Positions 16,236-24,483 of a stretch of DNA of 64,000 nucleotides are shown in pieces. The notes beneath the pieces are model-generated. The model did not search any database. It was not told where the DNA came from and saw only the letters and a list, made by a program, of their open reading frames with translations. Made by a program: the position numbers and the translations under genes. Numbering within the stretch: the first letter of the stretch is position 1; each line of letters begins with the position of its first letter. The DNA comes from G965220205 sp965220205 (GTDB lineage: Bacteria; Chloroflexota; Dehalococcoidia; Lucifugimonadales; Australimonadaceae), in NCBI GenBank assembly GCA_965220205.1, contig OZ244812.1:620001-684000 (forward strand), written 5' to 3'.

Positions 16236-17798
16236 CTACTGCTCGATGAGCTCGCCGCGGCGGCCCGCGACTTCGGGGAAGACGAGCGATTTCACGACGA
16301 CCGGCACGACGTGAGCGGGGTAGATCATCTCGCCGATGTCGATGTAGTCGAACTCCTGCAGGAACAGCGTATCGACCGAGACGATGGGGTTGGTCACGCC
16401 GATGTCCTTGGAGATCGTCTCGCCGACGAGCTTGGCGTAGTCGCCCGTGAACACGAGGACCAGCGGGGCGTCGGACGCAAGCGTCCTCGGGACAGCGGCG
16501 ACGATGCCGTCGGCGATCTTGCGGAGCTGCGAGTAGCGGGGCAGGCCTTCCCAATCAAAGGCGAGCGCGACCTGCTGCTCGCCCTCGACGAGGTCCAGCC
16601 GGCGGTGCGCAGCGGCGATCTGCTCTGTCACCTGCTCAGCCGCTATCTCCTGGTCCTCCGGGAGGTGGGAGATGAGCACAGGAACGTTGCGAAACGGCAG
16701 CAACCCCGGATCGGAGATGGAGAGCGTGTTGCCGCTGAGCTGGACCGTGAACTGCGAGGCGCCGATTACCGTCGCACGGATGCGCTCGGTTGCCGGCTGG
16801 AGAGGAGCGGGCATCGACTCCGCGGCCATGCGCCGGCGGAGCGCCTCCGCCAGCGGTCTCGCTAGGTCGCGGTAGTCTGCCTCCTCGCGCTCGTAGACGT
16901 ACTCGGAGACGCCGCCAGAGAACACGATTGCGTCGATGGCCCGCGTCGACGCGAGGTCCGGGGTGAGCAGCAGTTGTTGCGTCAGCGCGGAGCGGGGAGA
17001 GCGGCGAACCATCTCCATGAGCGAGCCGGCGAGCGCGTCGGCGATCCGTTCGCGGTCGTGAACAGAGAGCGGGGCGCCGAGCTCGAGGCGGACCCCGAGC
17101 GTGTCCGCGACGGTGTGGGCGGCCGGCTCGATGCGGACAACGTTGCCGTGCTCGCCCAGGGCGATGAGCCGGCCGCCGATGTTGAGCGCAGCCGTCTCGA
17201 CGATCGCGCCACGGTCGATGAGCGCAAGCTTCGTGGTGCCGCCGCCGATGTCCACGTTGAGGACGGTCTGTTCGGGCCGCCGCGACAGATGGACGGAGCC
17301 GGAGCCGTTGGCCGCAAGGATCGCCTCGAGGTTGTGCCCGGCGGACGCGCAGACGAACTTGCCCGCCTCGTCGGCGAACAGATCGGCGATCCCGTGCGCG
17401 TTGGTCCGCTTCACCGCCTCGCCCGTGAGGATGACGGCGCCGCTGTCGATGTCGTCGGGGGTGTAGCCGGCCTCGGCGTAGGCGTCGTCGATGAACGTCC
17501 GCAGGCCGGACGTGTTGATGGCGTAGTCGGCGGTGTACGGCGTGAGCAGGATCGGCGAGCGGTAGAGGGTCTTCCGTTCGACGACGACGTACCGGCTCGA
17601 GTGATACTCGCCGATGCGCTGGAGGTGGATCTTCGAGAACATCAGGTGGGTCGTCGACGAGCCGATGTCGATACCCACAGTCGTGAGTTCGATGTTCTCG
17701 TGGTAGTAGTAGTCGTGGTCCGGGTTGTTCGCGACGGCAATCGAGGCAAGGCGCTCGTCGTCGGCGTCGTGCCCGTGCTCGAATGGGTCGTCGTGCAT
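16236..17798 (-). CDS. EutA-like ethanolamine ammonia-lyase reactivase family protein, copy 1
   Basis: 520-aa protein of the EutA family (ASKHA/actin-like ATPase fold). In enterobacteria EutA reactivates adenosylcobalamin-dependent ethanolamine ammonia-lyase by exchanging damaged cobalamin. Phosphate-1 loop VGIDIGSSTTHLMFS, phosphate-2 loop VLNVDIGGGTTKLALID, adenosine segment FSGGVSEYVY, and the EutA-typical RATVIGASQFTVQLSG and FDYIDIGEMIYPAHVVPVVV end. The N-terminus has an unusual Asp/His-rich leader (MHDDPFEHGHDADDE). It lies 75 bp after a bicupin gene and no eutB/eutC is in the window. The start has no good ribosome binding site, suggesting coupling to the cupin gene. Confidence 0.88.
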   Translation of the reverse strand: MHDDPFEHGHDADDERLASIAVANNPDHDYYYHENIELTTVGIDIGSSTTHLMFSKIHLQRIGEYHSSRYVVVERKTLYRSPILLTPYTADYAINTSGLRTFIDDAYAEAGYTPDDIDSGAVILTGEAVKRTNAHGIADLFADEAGKFVCASAGHNLEAILAANGSGSVHLSRRPEQTVLNVDIGGGTTKLALIDRGAIVETAALNIGGRLIALGEHGNVVRIEPAAHTVADTLGVRLELGAPLSVHDRERIADALAGSLMEMVRRSPRSALTQQLLLTPDLASTRAIDAIVFSGGVSEYVYEREEADYRDLARPLAEALRRRMAAESMPAPLQPATERIRATVIGASQFTVQLSGNTLSISDPGLLPFRNVPVLISHLPEDQEIAAEQVTEQIAAAHRRLDLVEGEQQVALAFDWEGLPRYSQLRKIADGIVAAVPRTLASDAPLVLVFTGDYAKLVGETISKDIGVTNPIVSVDTLFLQEFDYIDIGEMIYPAHVVPVVVKSLVFPEVAGRRGELIEQ

Positions 17799-17873
17799 GG
17801 CTTTACGAAGCGGCGTCAGCCGCCCCTCCCTCCATCTTGCCGTCTCTCGCCGGGGAGAAGAGACTCTCGAAGA

Positions 17874-18971
17874 TCAGCCGCTGGCCACGGCCTCGTAGCT
17901 CCACTGGTAATTGACGTCCTGGTAGGCGCCGTCGGGCATCTCGGAGCGGAGGTCGCGCTTCGCGAGCTCCGCCTCGAACAGCTGCCTGATCCAGGGGTCC
18001 TCGTTGGGGTATTCGATCTGGTCCCTGCTGAGGTCCTCGACGCGCTCGGATATGCCCGAGAATTGGTGTGGCGGGTGCAGCGCAAGGTAGCGCCCCGCCT
18101 GCTTGCCCAGGTTGAAGTGCTGGTGGAACCAGCGGTCGGGCGGGACGAAGCAACTTGCCTCATGCCAGGGGATGACGACCTGCTCGCCGCCCTCCGGCCA
18201 CATGATGGAGTAGCCCTCGCCGCCCGGGATGACAATCACGCGGCCCGGTCCGTGGCGGTGGCCCTTCTTGTAGGTCCCCGCGGGGAACACGGACATGTGC
18301 ATGTTGATCTCAGTGCCGGGCGACTGCATGTATACCGAGCGGTTGACGGAGCCGCGGCCTGGCCGGTCCATCAGCTTGTCCCAAACGGCCATGTCGGGGA
18401 AGAAGTTGCCGAGCCACAGCGTCCTGCGCGCCGCGCCTTCGGCGATGTCTTCGTTGACGGTCGACTGAGCCTCCGAGTAGAAGTCGGCCGACTGCAGGGT
18501 GAGCTCCTCTTCGTAGGGGTTGTTGAAGAAGAAGTCCGGGTCCGGCGAGGCCGACAGCGCCAAGGGCATGTAGTTGTAGTGGAGCAGCCGGACCGTCCGG
18601 TCGCCGTGCATGTTGCTGAGCTGGGACCAGGCGTTGCGGGGGACCATGTACATGCTGCGGGGCGACCACTCGAAGGTGTGCCTGCGCTGGTTCTGCGTCC
18701 CCCAGACGGCCGTCGAGCCCTGACCCGAGAGGACGTATACGACTTCGTCTATGCCCAGTTTGAAGGGCGGCAGCGTCTGGCCGGGGCCTATCTCCGAGAC
18801 CCGCGCCTCGACGACACCCTGCATGCCCTCGAGCTGCAGGAACGCCGCCTCGCAGCCGCGGAGGGTCCAGGGGCCCAGCTCAACGGTCCGGAGGTCCTCG
18901 ACGTAGTAGCCCTTGTGGACAGGGATGCCCTGGGCCTCCATCCATGCGTCGTACGTGAACGGGCTTGCCAT
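17874..18971 (-). CDS. Bicupin protein paired with EutA-like gene, copy 1
   Basis: 365-aa two-domain cupin. The N-terminal cupin (LPPFKLGIDEVVYVLSGQG) lacks the His-x-His ligands. The C-terminal one has them (YKKGHRHGPGRVIVIPGG) and the second cupin motif (VPPDRWFHQHFNLG), so one metal site per chain is expected, as in some dioxygenases and sugar isomerases. A conserved head, WMEAQGIPVHKGYYVEDLRT, recurs in copy 2 (31221-32318), which is exactly the same length. A strong ribosome binding site (GAGGAG) precedes the ATG at 18971. Cotranscribed with the EutA-like gene. The actual reaction is unknown. Confidence 0.8.
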   Translation of the reverse strand: MASPFTYDAWMEAQGIPVHKGYYVEDLRTVELGPWTLRGCEAAFLQLEGMQGVVEARVSEIGPGQTLPPFKLGIDEVVYVLSGQGSTAVWGTQNQRRHTFEWSPRSMYMVPRNAWSQLSNMHGDRTVRLLHYNYMPLALSASPDPDFFFNNPYEEELTLQSADFYSEAQSTVNEDIAEGAARRTLWLGNFFPDMAVWDKLMDRPGRGSVNRSVYMQSPGTEINMHMSVFPAGTYKKGHRHGPGRVIVIPGGEGYSIMWPEGGEQVVIPWHEASCFVPPDRWFHQHFNLGKQAGRYLALHPPHQFSGISERVEDLSRDQIEYPNEDPWIRQLFEAELAKRDLRSEMPDGAYQDVNYQWSYEAVASG

Positions 18972-19116
18972 CGCTTCTCCTCCTCAGCCTGCCTGACCTA
19001 CCCCCGTGGGGAATGAGATGGGAGTCCCTCATCGAGATGGGCGAGAGTTTGCTGTTGAGCCAATCTCGCCGCAAGCATATCATGCCGCTCAGCCGTAACG
19101 TGGCGAGGTGGCGGTC

Positions 19117-20766
19117 ATGGCGCTCAGCGCACTCGACAAGTCTCGTAGTCCCGTCCAGACGACGAAGGGTATGGTCTGCTCGGCGTCGCCGCTGGCCGGA
19201 GCGATAGGCGCTCGCGTCCTCCGGGAGGGGGGCAACGCCTTCGACGCGGCGGTTGCGGTGGCCGCCGCCGAGGGTGTGACGCTGCCCATGATGTGCGGGA
19301 TCGGCGGCGAGGTGTTCGCGCTTTTGTACGAGGCCGCGACCGGGCGTCTCCGCGGCGTGTCCGGCGGAGGCCGCGCGCCCGCTGCAGCCACCCGCGAATA
19401 CTTCGTCGAGCGCGGCTACGTCAAGATGCCCGCCGACGGACCGCTGTGCCCGTCGGTTCCCGGCGAGGTCCACGCGTGGCAGACGATGCTCGACGAGTTC
19501 GGCACGCGCGACCTCGCGGCGTTGCTCGCGCCGGCCATCGAGCTGGCGGAGGAGGGCTTCCCGCTGCCGCGCGTCGCCGGCGCCTACTTCGCTACGCATA
19601 TCGCCAAGCTGGCCAAGTTCCCGTCGACCGCGCGCGTGTTCATCAAGCCAGACGGTTCGCCCTACGTGGAGGGCGACGTTCTCAAGCAGCCGCAGCTCGC
19701 GCGGAGCCTGCGCCGGATAGCCGCCGGCGGCGCGGCGGAGTTCTACGAGGGCGCCCTTTCGCACGAGATCGCGACGGCCATTCAGGACGCGGGCGGCCTG
19801 ATGACGCAGGAAGACTTGGCGGGACAGGAGACGGTGGTCTACGACAACCCGCCGTCGGTTGAGTATCACGGGCACACGGTGTTCGCGACGGACCTGCCGT
19901 CGCAGGGCGCGCTCACGCTCGAGCTCCTGAGCCTGCTCGACGGGTTCGACCTTGCGGAGACCGGGCACAACACTGCTGAGACGATTCACACGATGGTGGA
20001 GTGCAAGCGGCTCGCGTTCGCGGACCGGCTCGCCTACATCGGCGATCCGGAGTTCGTGCGCGTGCCGATGGCGGAGCTGCTCTCGAAGGAGTACGCGGCG
20101 CGCCGCCGCCGGCGGGTCGATCCGGCCCGGGCGGCGGAGGTCGTGCCGGCCGGGGAGCTCGCGCACTCGGGCGCGCCGAACCCGAGCACGTCGTACTTCA
20201 ATGTGATTGACGCCGAGGGCAACGCCGTATCGTTCATCCACAGCCTCTCGATGTACTACGGTTGCGGGTTCGTCGCGGGCGATACGGGCATACTGCTGAA
20301 CGACCGGACGGGCAGGGGTTTCTACCTCGACGAGGGCCACGTGAACGTGATTGCGCCCCGCAAGCGGACGATCAACACAATCCACACGTACATGGCGTTC
20401 AAGGACGGCAAGCCGGCAATCATCGGCGGCACGCCGGGCGGCGACAACCAGCCGCAGTGGAACGCACAGGCAATATCGAACGTGATTGACCATGGCATGA
20501 GCGTGCAGGAGGCAGCAGACTCTCCCCGCTGGACTCACTTCCCCGGGACCGACCCCCGCTCGATCGACCGGGAGATGGAACTCCGCATGGAGGAGGGGTT
20601 CGACGAGTCGGTGACGAACGCGCTAGCCGCGAAGGGACACCGGGTTGCGCCGTACCCGCCGACGGGCACGCCCGGCGCAGTGCAGCTGATCGCCATCGAC
20701 CCCACGACCGGAGTCCGCGGGGGGGGAACGGACCGCCGCTCGGACGGGCATCCGACGCCGGAGTAG
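19117..20766 (+). CDS. Gamma-glutamyltransferase family protein
   Basis: 549-aa Ntn-hydrolase precursor (gamma-glutamyltransferase/acylase type). It begins TTKGMVCSASPLAGAIGARV and has the autoprocessing site PSTSYFNVIDAEGNAVSF, where the catalytic Thr is kept but the next residue is Ser rather than the usual Thr. It ends with GGTPGGDNQPQW and GAVQLIAID. There is no signal peptide, so the enzyme is probably cytoplasmic, unlike classical periplasmic GGT. The ATG at 19117 has GAGG eight bases upstream and is preferred over a GTG at 19108. It is divergent from bicupin copy 1. The last residues (RRSDGHPTPE) lie in a repeat shared with 22558-22596. Confidence 0.9.
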   Translation: MALSALDKSRSPVQTTKGMVCSASPLAGAIGARVLREGGNAFDAAVAVAAAEGVTLPMMCGIGGEVFALLYEAATGRLRGVSGGGRAPAAATREYFVERGYVKMPADGPLCPSVPGEVHAWQTMLDEFGTRDLAALLAPAIELAEEGFPLPRVAGAYFATHIAKLAKFPSTARVFIKPDGSPYVEGDVLKQPQLARSLRRIAAGGAAEFYEGALSHEIATAIQDAGGLMTQEDLAGQETVVYDNPPSVEYHGHTVFATDLPSQGALTLELLSLLDGFDLAETGHNTAETIHTMVECKRLAFADRLAYIGDPEFVRVPMAELLSKEYAARRRRRVDPARAAEVVPAGELAHSGAPNPSTSYFNVIDAEGNAVSFIHSLSMYYGCGFVAGDTGILLNDRTGRGFYLDEGHVNVIAPRKRTINTIHTYMAFKDGKPAIIGGTPGGDNQPQWNAQAISNVIDHGMSVQEAADSPRWTHFPGTDPRSIDREMELRMEEGFDESVTNALAAKGHRVAPYPPTGTPGAVQLIAIDPTTGVRGGGTDRRSDGHPTPE

Positions 20767-20771
20767 GGGGG
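20733..20771 (+). repeat. Imperfect direct repeat flanking the ABC-2 exporter, left copy
   Basis: About 39 bp that match 22558-22596 with three mismatches (core CGGACGGGCATCCGA, then GGAGTAGGGGG). The left copy encodes the C-terminal tail of the gamma-glutamyltransferase; the right copy follows the exporter permease gene. Confidence 0.75.
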
Positions 20772-20806
20772 CGGGGCAGGCGGCCGCTCTCTGGCGAAAC
20801 CTGGAG

Positions 20807-20818
20807 AGTTGCGCAACT
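20807..20818 (+). promoter_or_regulatory. 12-bp palindrome upstream of the ABC-2 exporter operon
   Basis: AGTTGCGCAACT is a perfect palindrome 31 bp before the ATG at 20849, in the expected promoter/operator position. No specific regulator gene is adjacent. Confidence 0.4.
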
Positions 20819-20848
20819 TTGTAGTTGAGTTGAGGAGGGCTGGAGACG

Positions 20849-21751
20849 ATGAGCCTGGTCATCCAGACGGAGAACCTGACCAAGGACTACGGCGCACGCC
20901 GCGCCATCACTAACGTGGCGTTGGAGGTCCGCGAGGGCGAGGTCTTCGGCTATCTGGGTCCTAACGGGGCGGGCAAGAGCACCACTATCCGGATCCTCTT
21001 GGACTTCATCCGCGCCACCGAGGGAAACGCCAAGGTGTTCGGTCTCGACTCCCGCGCCAGCAGCCAGGATATTCGCAAGCGAACGGCCTACCTTCCAGGC
21101 GACGTCGCACTGTACGACCGGATGACCGGCAGAGACCTGCTGGCCTATTTCGCCAACCTGAGCGGCGGGGTCGACACGGGCCGCGTGGAGCGGCTGTCGG
21201 AACGGCTGCGCTGCGAGCTGGATCAGCCGATCAGGTCGTTGTCGCGCGGCAACAGGCAGAAGATCGGGCTCGTGCAGGCGTTCATGCACGAGTTCGAGCT
21301 GATAATCATGGACGAGCCGTCGAGCGGTCTCGATCCCCTCATGCAGCAGGAGTTCTACGCCCTGGTGGAAGAGGCGAAGGCCGAAGGAAAGACCGTCTTC
21401 ATCTCGTCCCATATCATGCCCGAGGTCGAGCGCGTGTGCGACCGCGTCGGGATAATCAGGAGAGGCGAGCTCATCGCGGTGGAGGACATCGACACGCTGA
21501 AGGAGCGGGCCTTCCACCAGATGGAGCTGTACTTCTCGGAGCCTGTCCCTACAGAGGCGTTCGCCGGCCTGCCCGGCGTCCGGGACGTTACGGTCGAGAA
21601 CAGCTTCGTCTTCTGCACTGTCGTCGGCAAGCCGGACGCTCTCATCAAGACGGCGGCCCGGTTCGAGGTGGTAAAGCTGGTCAGTCGCGAGCCGAACCTG
21701 GAGGACGTGTTCCTCTCCTACTACGGCGACGAGGGGGCCGATGCTCGGTAA
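20849..21751 (+). CDS. ABC-2 type transporter ATP-binding protein
   Basis: 300-aa ATPase of a drug/lipid/polysaccharide-type exporter. Walker A GPNGAGKSTTI, signature LSRGNRQKIGLVQAF, Walker B LIIMDEPSSGLDP, H-loop FISSHIMPEVERV. The C-terminal about 80 residues form the extension typical of CcmA-like ATPases. A GGAG-type site precedes the ATG. The stop region overlaps the permease start by 11 bp, so the two subunits are coupled. The cargo cannot be inferred. Confidence 0.93.
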   Translation: MSLVIQTENLTKDYGARRAITNVALEVREGEVFGYLGPNGAGKSTTIRILLDFIRATEGNAKVFGLDSRASSQDIRKRTAYLPGDVALYDRMTGRDLLAYFANLSGGVDTGRVERLSERLRCELDQPIRSLSRGNRQKIGLVQAFMHEFELIIMDEPSSGLDPLMQQEFYALVEEAKAEGKTVFISSHIMPEVERVCDRVGIIRRGELIAVEDIDTLKERAFHQMELYFSEPVPTEAFAGLPGVRDVTVENSFVFCTVVGKPDALIKTAARFEVVKLVSREPNLEDVFLSYYGDEGADAR

Positions 21752-22538
21752 CGTGTTCCTCAAAAGCCTAAGGGACCAGCGGGGCTCGTTTGCCTGGTGG
21801 GTGGCTGGCGTCGCGGGGGTCACCCTGCTCACCGTCCTGTTCTATCCGTCCCTCGAGAGCTCCCCCGAGCTGAACGAATTGCTGGGCGACGAGAACTCGC
21901 TGATGCGGGCGTTCGTGGGGGACATCGCGGATATGACATCCCCGGAGGGGTTCCTGAACAGCCAGCTCTACTTCTTGCTGACGCCCGTGCTGCTGCTGGT
22001 TTTCGCCGTCGCGGCCGGCAGCGGAGCCATCGCCGGCGAGGAGGAGAAGGGCACTCTAGACCTGCTGTTCTCGCACCCGGTGCGGCGGTCCGTCGTCGTC
22101 CTGCACAAGCTGGGCGCGATGTTGGTCTCAGTCTTGGCCCTCGCCTTCGTGGTCTGGCTGACCATCGTGATCGGCGCTCTCGCCGTCGGCATGGACATCG
22201 GCGCGGACAGGGTAGCGGCAGCGACTCTGAGCGCTGCGCTATTGGGCTCGTTCTTCGGAGCGTTCGCCCTTGCGATAGGCGCCGCGACCGGCAAGCGGGG
22301 AGCATCACTCGGCATATCGGGCGCGGGGGCGGTGCTTGCCTACCTCGTCAATGCCTTGCGCCCCATCGCGGACGTCCTCGAACCGGCCAGGTTCGTCACG
22401 CCCTTCTACTACTACATCGGCGCTGATCCGCTCAGCAACGGCCTCGACCTGGCCCACGCCGCTGTCCTGGCGGCGGCCACTGCCCTCCTGTCCCTAGTGG
22501 CCGTAGTCTCGTTCGAGCGCCGCGACATCGCCGTCTGA
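21741..22538 (+). CDS. ABC-2 type transporter permease
   Basis: 265-aa integral membrane subunit with six predicted hydrophobic segments (for example FAWWVAGVAGVTLLTVLFYP and VLLLVFAVAAGSGAIAGEEE). EEEKGTLDLLFSHPVRRSVVVL is the short cytoplasmic coupling segment typical of ABC-2 permeases. The start at 21741 lies within the ATPase gene end. Operon partner of 20849-21751. Confidence 0.9.
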   Translation: MLGNVFLKSLRDQRGSFAWWVAGVAGVTLLTVLFYPSLESSPELNELLGDENSLMRAFVGDIADMTSPEGFLNSQLYFLLTPVLLLVFAVAAGSGAIAGEEEKGTLDLLFSHPVRRSVVVLHKLGAMLVSVLALAFVVWLTIVIGALAVGMDIGADRVAAATLSAALLGSFFGAFALAIGAATGKRGASLGISGAGAVLAYLVNALRPIADVLEPARFVTPFYYYIGADPLSNGLDLAHAAVLAAATALLSLVAVVSFERRDIAV

Positions 22539-22557
22539 CGCATCGCTAGCCGCGAGG

Positions 22558-22596
22558 CCGCCGTTCGGACGGGCATCCGAGGGCGGAGTAGGGGGC
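22558..22596 (+). repeat. Imperfect direct repeat flanking the ABC-2 exporter, right copy
   Basis: See 20733-20771: three mismatches over about 39 bp. The two copies bracket the exporter operon (about 1.8 kb). Confidence 0.75.
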
Positions 22597-22600
22597 GCAC

Positions 22601-22685
22601 TTATACCAAGGTTATGGGGTTTATCAGATTCCGATAAACTTAGATAAACTTGCTATAACCGGCTAAACTTGGTATAACTGGCCCT
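22601..22685 (+). promoter_or_regulatory. AT-rich promoter/operator island for a leaderless ATPase gene
   Basis: A -35 TTGCTA (22650-22655), a 17-bp spacer and a -10 TATAAC (22673-22678) place the transcription start at about 22685-22686, the A of the ATG. The island also holds a 10-bp inverted repeat TTATACCAAG (22601-22610)/CTTGGTATAA (22668-22677) and a GTTTATC/GATAAAC stem (22619-22625 with 22633-22639). GATAAACTT is directly repeated at 22633 and 22643. This density suggests tight repression by a dedicated regulator, possibly the gene product itself. Confidence 0.6.
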
Positions 22686-23873
22686 ATGGACCCCATCCGC
22701 AACCCCTACGCCCCCGGAGCAGGCGCGCCGCCGCCGGAGTTGGCGGGTCGACGGGAGATCCGCGAGACGGCGCGCGTCGCCTTGGAACGCATCCGGCTAG
22801 GCCGCCCCAACAAGAGCATGATTATGGTCGGCTTGCGGGGCATGGGCAAGACCGTCCTGCTCGAGCGCATGAGGCTGGACGCCGAAGCCGCCGGCATCGC
22901 AGCTCTGCGTGTGGAAGCCCCGGAGGACCGTTCGCTCCCGTCCATTCTTGTGCCTCAACTGCGCTCGGCGCTTCTGCGACTATCGAAAAGGGAGGCCGCC
23001 GCGCAGTGGGCGCAACGCGGCTTGCGAGCCCTCGCCGGGTTCGCCGGCGCTCTGAAGGTGAAGTACCAGGACATTGAGGTCAGCCTGGACTTGGAGCCTG
23101 AACCGGGGTTGGCGGACAACGGCGACCTGGAAACCGATTTACAAGACCTGCTGGCGGCGGCAGGTGAAGCCGCAAGGGCCGATGGCACTTGCATAGCGCT
23201 CTTCGTTGACGAACTCCAATACGTCAAAGAGGGCGAACTCGGCGCGCTGATAGCCGCGTTGCACCAGACATCACAACTCTCGCTTCCCGTAACCATGCTC
23301 GGAGCGGGACTGCCCCAACTACTCGGCCGCATGGGGAAGGCGAAGTCCTACGCCGAGCGCCTCTTCGATTTCCCAACGATCGGCCCGCTGTCTCCCGAGG
23401 ACGCCAGACTCGCCATCGCGAAGCCAGCGCAGGACGAGGGCGTGCTAATAGAGGAATCCGCTCTCGACGAAATCGTCGCCCGGACGCAGGGCTACCCCTA
23501 CTTCCTACAGGAATGGGGGAAGCATTTGTGGGACACCGCCGAAAGCTCACCCATTACCATCGCCAGCGTTGAGACCGCTTCTGCCCAGGCCATTGCCGAC
23601 ATGGACGCGAGCTTCTTCATGGTCAGGTTCGACCGGCTCACCCCGTCGGAGAAGAAATATCTTCGGGCGATGGCCAGCCTTGGCGGCGGAGTTCACCGTT
23701 CCGGCGACATCGCCCAAGCGCTTGGCCGCGGCGTCGGCTCTCTCGCTCCAACTCGCAACCATCTAATCGCCAAGGGCATGATCTGGAGTCCAAACTACGG
23801 AGACACCGCCTTCACCGTCCCCATGTTCGACGAGTTCATGCGGCGCATCATGCCAGGGGATGGGTGGCGGTAG
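22686..23873 (+). CDS. AAA+/STAND-like ATPase with C-terminal winged-helix region
   Basis: 395-aa ATP-binding protein. Walker A VGLRGMGKTVLL, Walker B IALFVDELQY, a sensor-like segment VTMLGAGLPQLLGRM, then a lid region (LSPEDARLAIAKPAQDEG) and TQGYPYFLQEWGKHLWD. The last about 90 residues look like a winged helix (LTPSEKKYLRAMASLGGG...AQALGRGV). This is the architecture of archaeal-type ATPase/Orc1-Cdc6-like and STAND proteins found singly in many genomes. There is no ribosome binding site: the ATG sits at the predicted transcription start, so the mRNA is probably leaderless. No partner gene is in the same direction. Role unknown; defence or regulation are guesses. Confidence 0.75.
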   Translation: MDPIRNPYAPGAGAPPPELAGRREIRETARVALERIRLGRPNKSMIMVGLRGMGKTVLLERMRLDAEAAGIAALRVEAPEDRSLPSILVPQLRSALLRLSKREAAAQWAQRGLRALAGFAGALKVKYQDIEVSLDLEPEPGLADNGDLETDLQDLLAAAGEAARADGTCIALFVDELQYVKEGELGALIAALHQTSQLSLPVTMLGAGLPQLLGRMGKAKSYAERLFDFPTIGPLSPEDARLAIAKPAQDEGVLIEESALDEIVARTQGYPYFLQEWGKHLWDTAESSPITIASVETASAQAIADMDASFFMVRFDRLTPSEKKYLRAMASLGGGVHRSGDIAQALGRGVGSLAPTRNHLIAKGMIWSPNYGDTAFTVPMFDEFMRRIMPGDGWR

Positions 23874-23885
23874 CCTAGGCGCGCG

Positions 23886-24479
23886 TTAGCGCAAGAGCGA
23901 CTGTCCGGCTGCAATGGCGGCCTGCCATTCTGGCGTGCCGAGCAGCTCCGAGAGCAAGCGCGGCTCCCCGGGAACGGGGTTGCTGTCTCCTAGCTTGCGG
24001 CCTAGCCACGCGACGTCTCGCCATGCTCCGAGCTTGTAGCCTACCTCCGGGAACGTGCCAACCAGTTCGAATCCCATAGCCTGATGCAGTCCGATGCTGG
24101 CGTCATTCGGTTGGGCAACGCCAGCGTAGGCGTAGTGATACCCCAGCAGGCGGAGCGCCTCCAAGAGTGCGGCGTACAGCGCTTTGCCGACGCCTGACCG
24201 GTGGTAGCGCGAGTGTACGTAGATGGTGGTCTCGACAGACCATCGGTAGGCAGGGGCAGCCCGGTGTGGGCTGGCGTAGGCGTAGCCGATCACCTGACCA
24301 TCGCGCTCGCAGACGATCCACGGCAGTCGTTCGATAGTTGCGTGGATGTGGTCGAGGAACTCAGGTCCGGTGGGCGCTGCGCCAGCAAAGGTGATCGCCG
24401 TATCGCGGACGTAAGGCTCGTAGATGGCGGCGATTTGTTCAGCGTCCCCTTCGCGAACGAGCCGGAGGATGGCCGGCAT
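23886..24479 (-). CDS. GNAT N-acetyltransferase, phosphinothricin-acetyltransferase-like
   Basis: 197 aa. The first 165 residues follow the PAT/Bar-like pattern: LRLVREGDAEQIAAIYEPYV, then RWSVETTIYVHSRYHRSGVG with the acetyl-CoA loop (YHRSGVGKALYAALLE), then ASIGLHQAMGFELVGTFPEV and GAWRDVAWLGRKL. Such enzymes acetylate small amino-acid analogues (phosphinothricin, methionine sulfoximine). The start lies 4 bp after the aminotransferase stop and its ribosome binding site (GGAGGGG) is inside that gene's last codons, so the two are coupled. An extra C-terminal helix (about 30 aa) is present. Confidence 0.88.
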   Translation of the reverse strand: MPAILRLVREGDAEQIAAIYEPYVRDTAITFAGAAPTGPEFLDHIHATIERLPWIVCERDGQVIGYAYASPHRAAPAYRWSVETTIYVHSRYHRSGVGKALYAALLEALRLLGYHYAYAGVAQPNDASIGLHQAMGFELVGTFPEVGYKLGAWRDVAWLGRKLGDSNPVPGEPRLLSELLGTPEWQAAIAAGQSLLR

Positions 24480-24483
24480 CGCT

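Noticed and set aside
16153..16554. Leftward 133-codon frame overlapping the end of EutA-like copy 1
   Set aside because: Shifted-frame shadow, Arg/Pro-rich, no family resemblance.
16974..19016. Long rightward frame of 680 codons opposite the EutA-like and bicupin genes
   Set aside because: Antisense shadow produced by high GC; composition is Val/Arg/Asp-rich without domain motifs, and the opposite strand has two clear proteins.
23200..23900. A toxin-antitoxin or two-gene defence partner for the ATPase at 22686
   Set aside because: No credible same-strand partner follows; the next gene is a convergent acetyltransferase.
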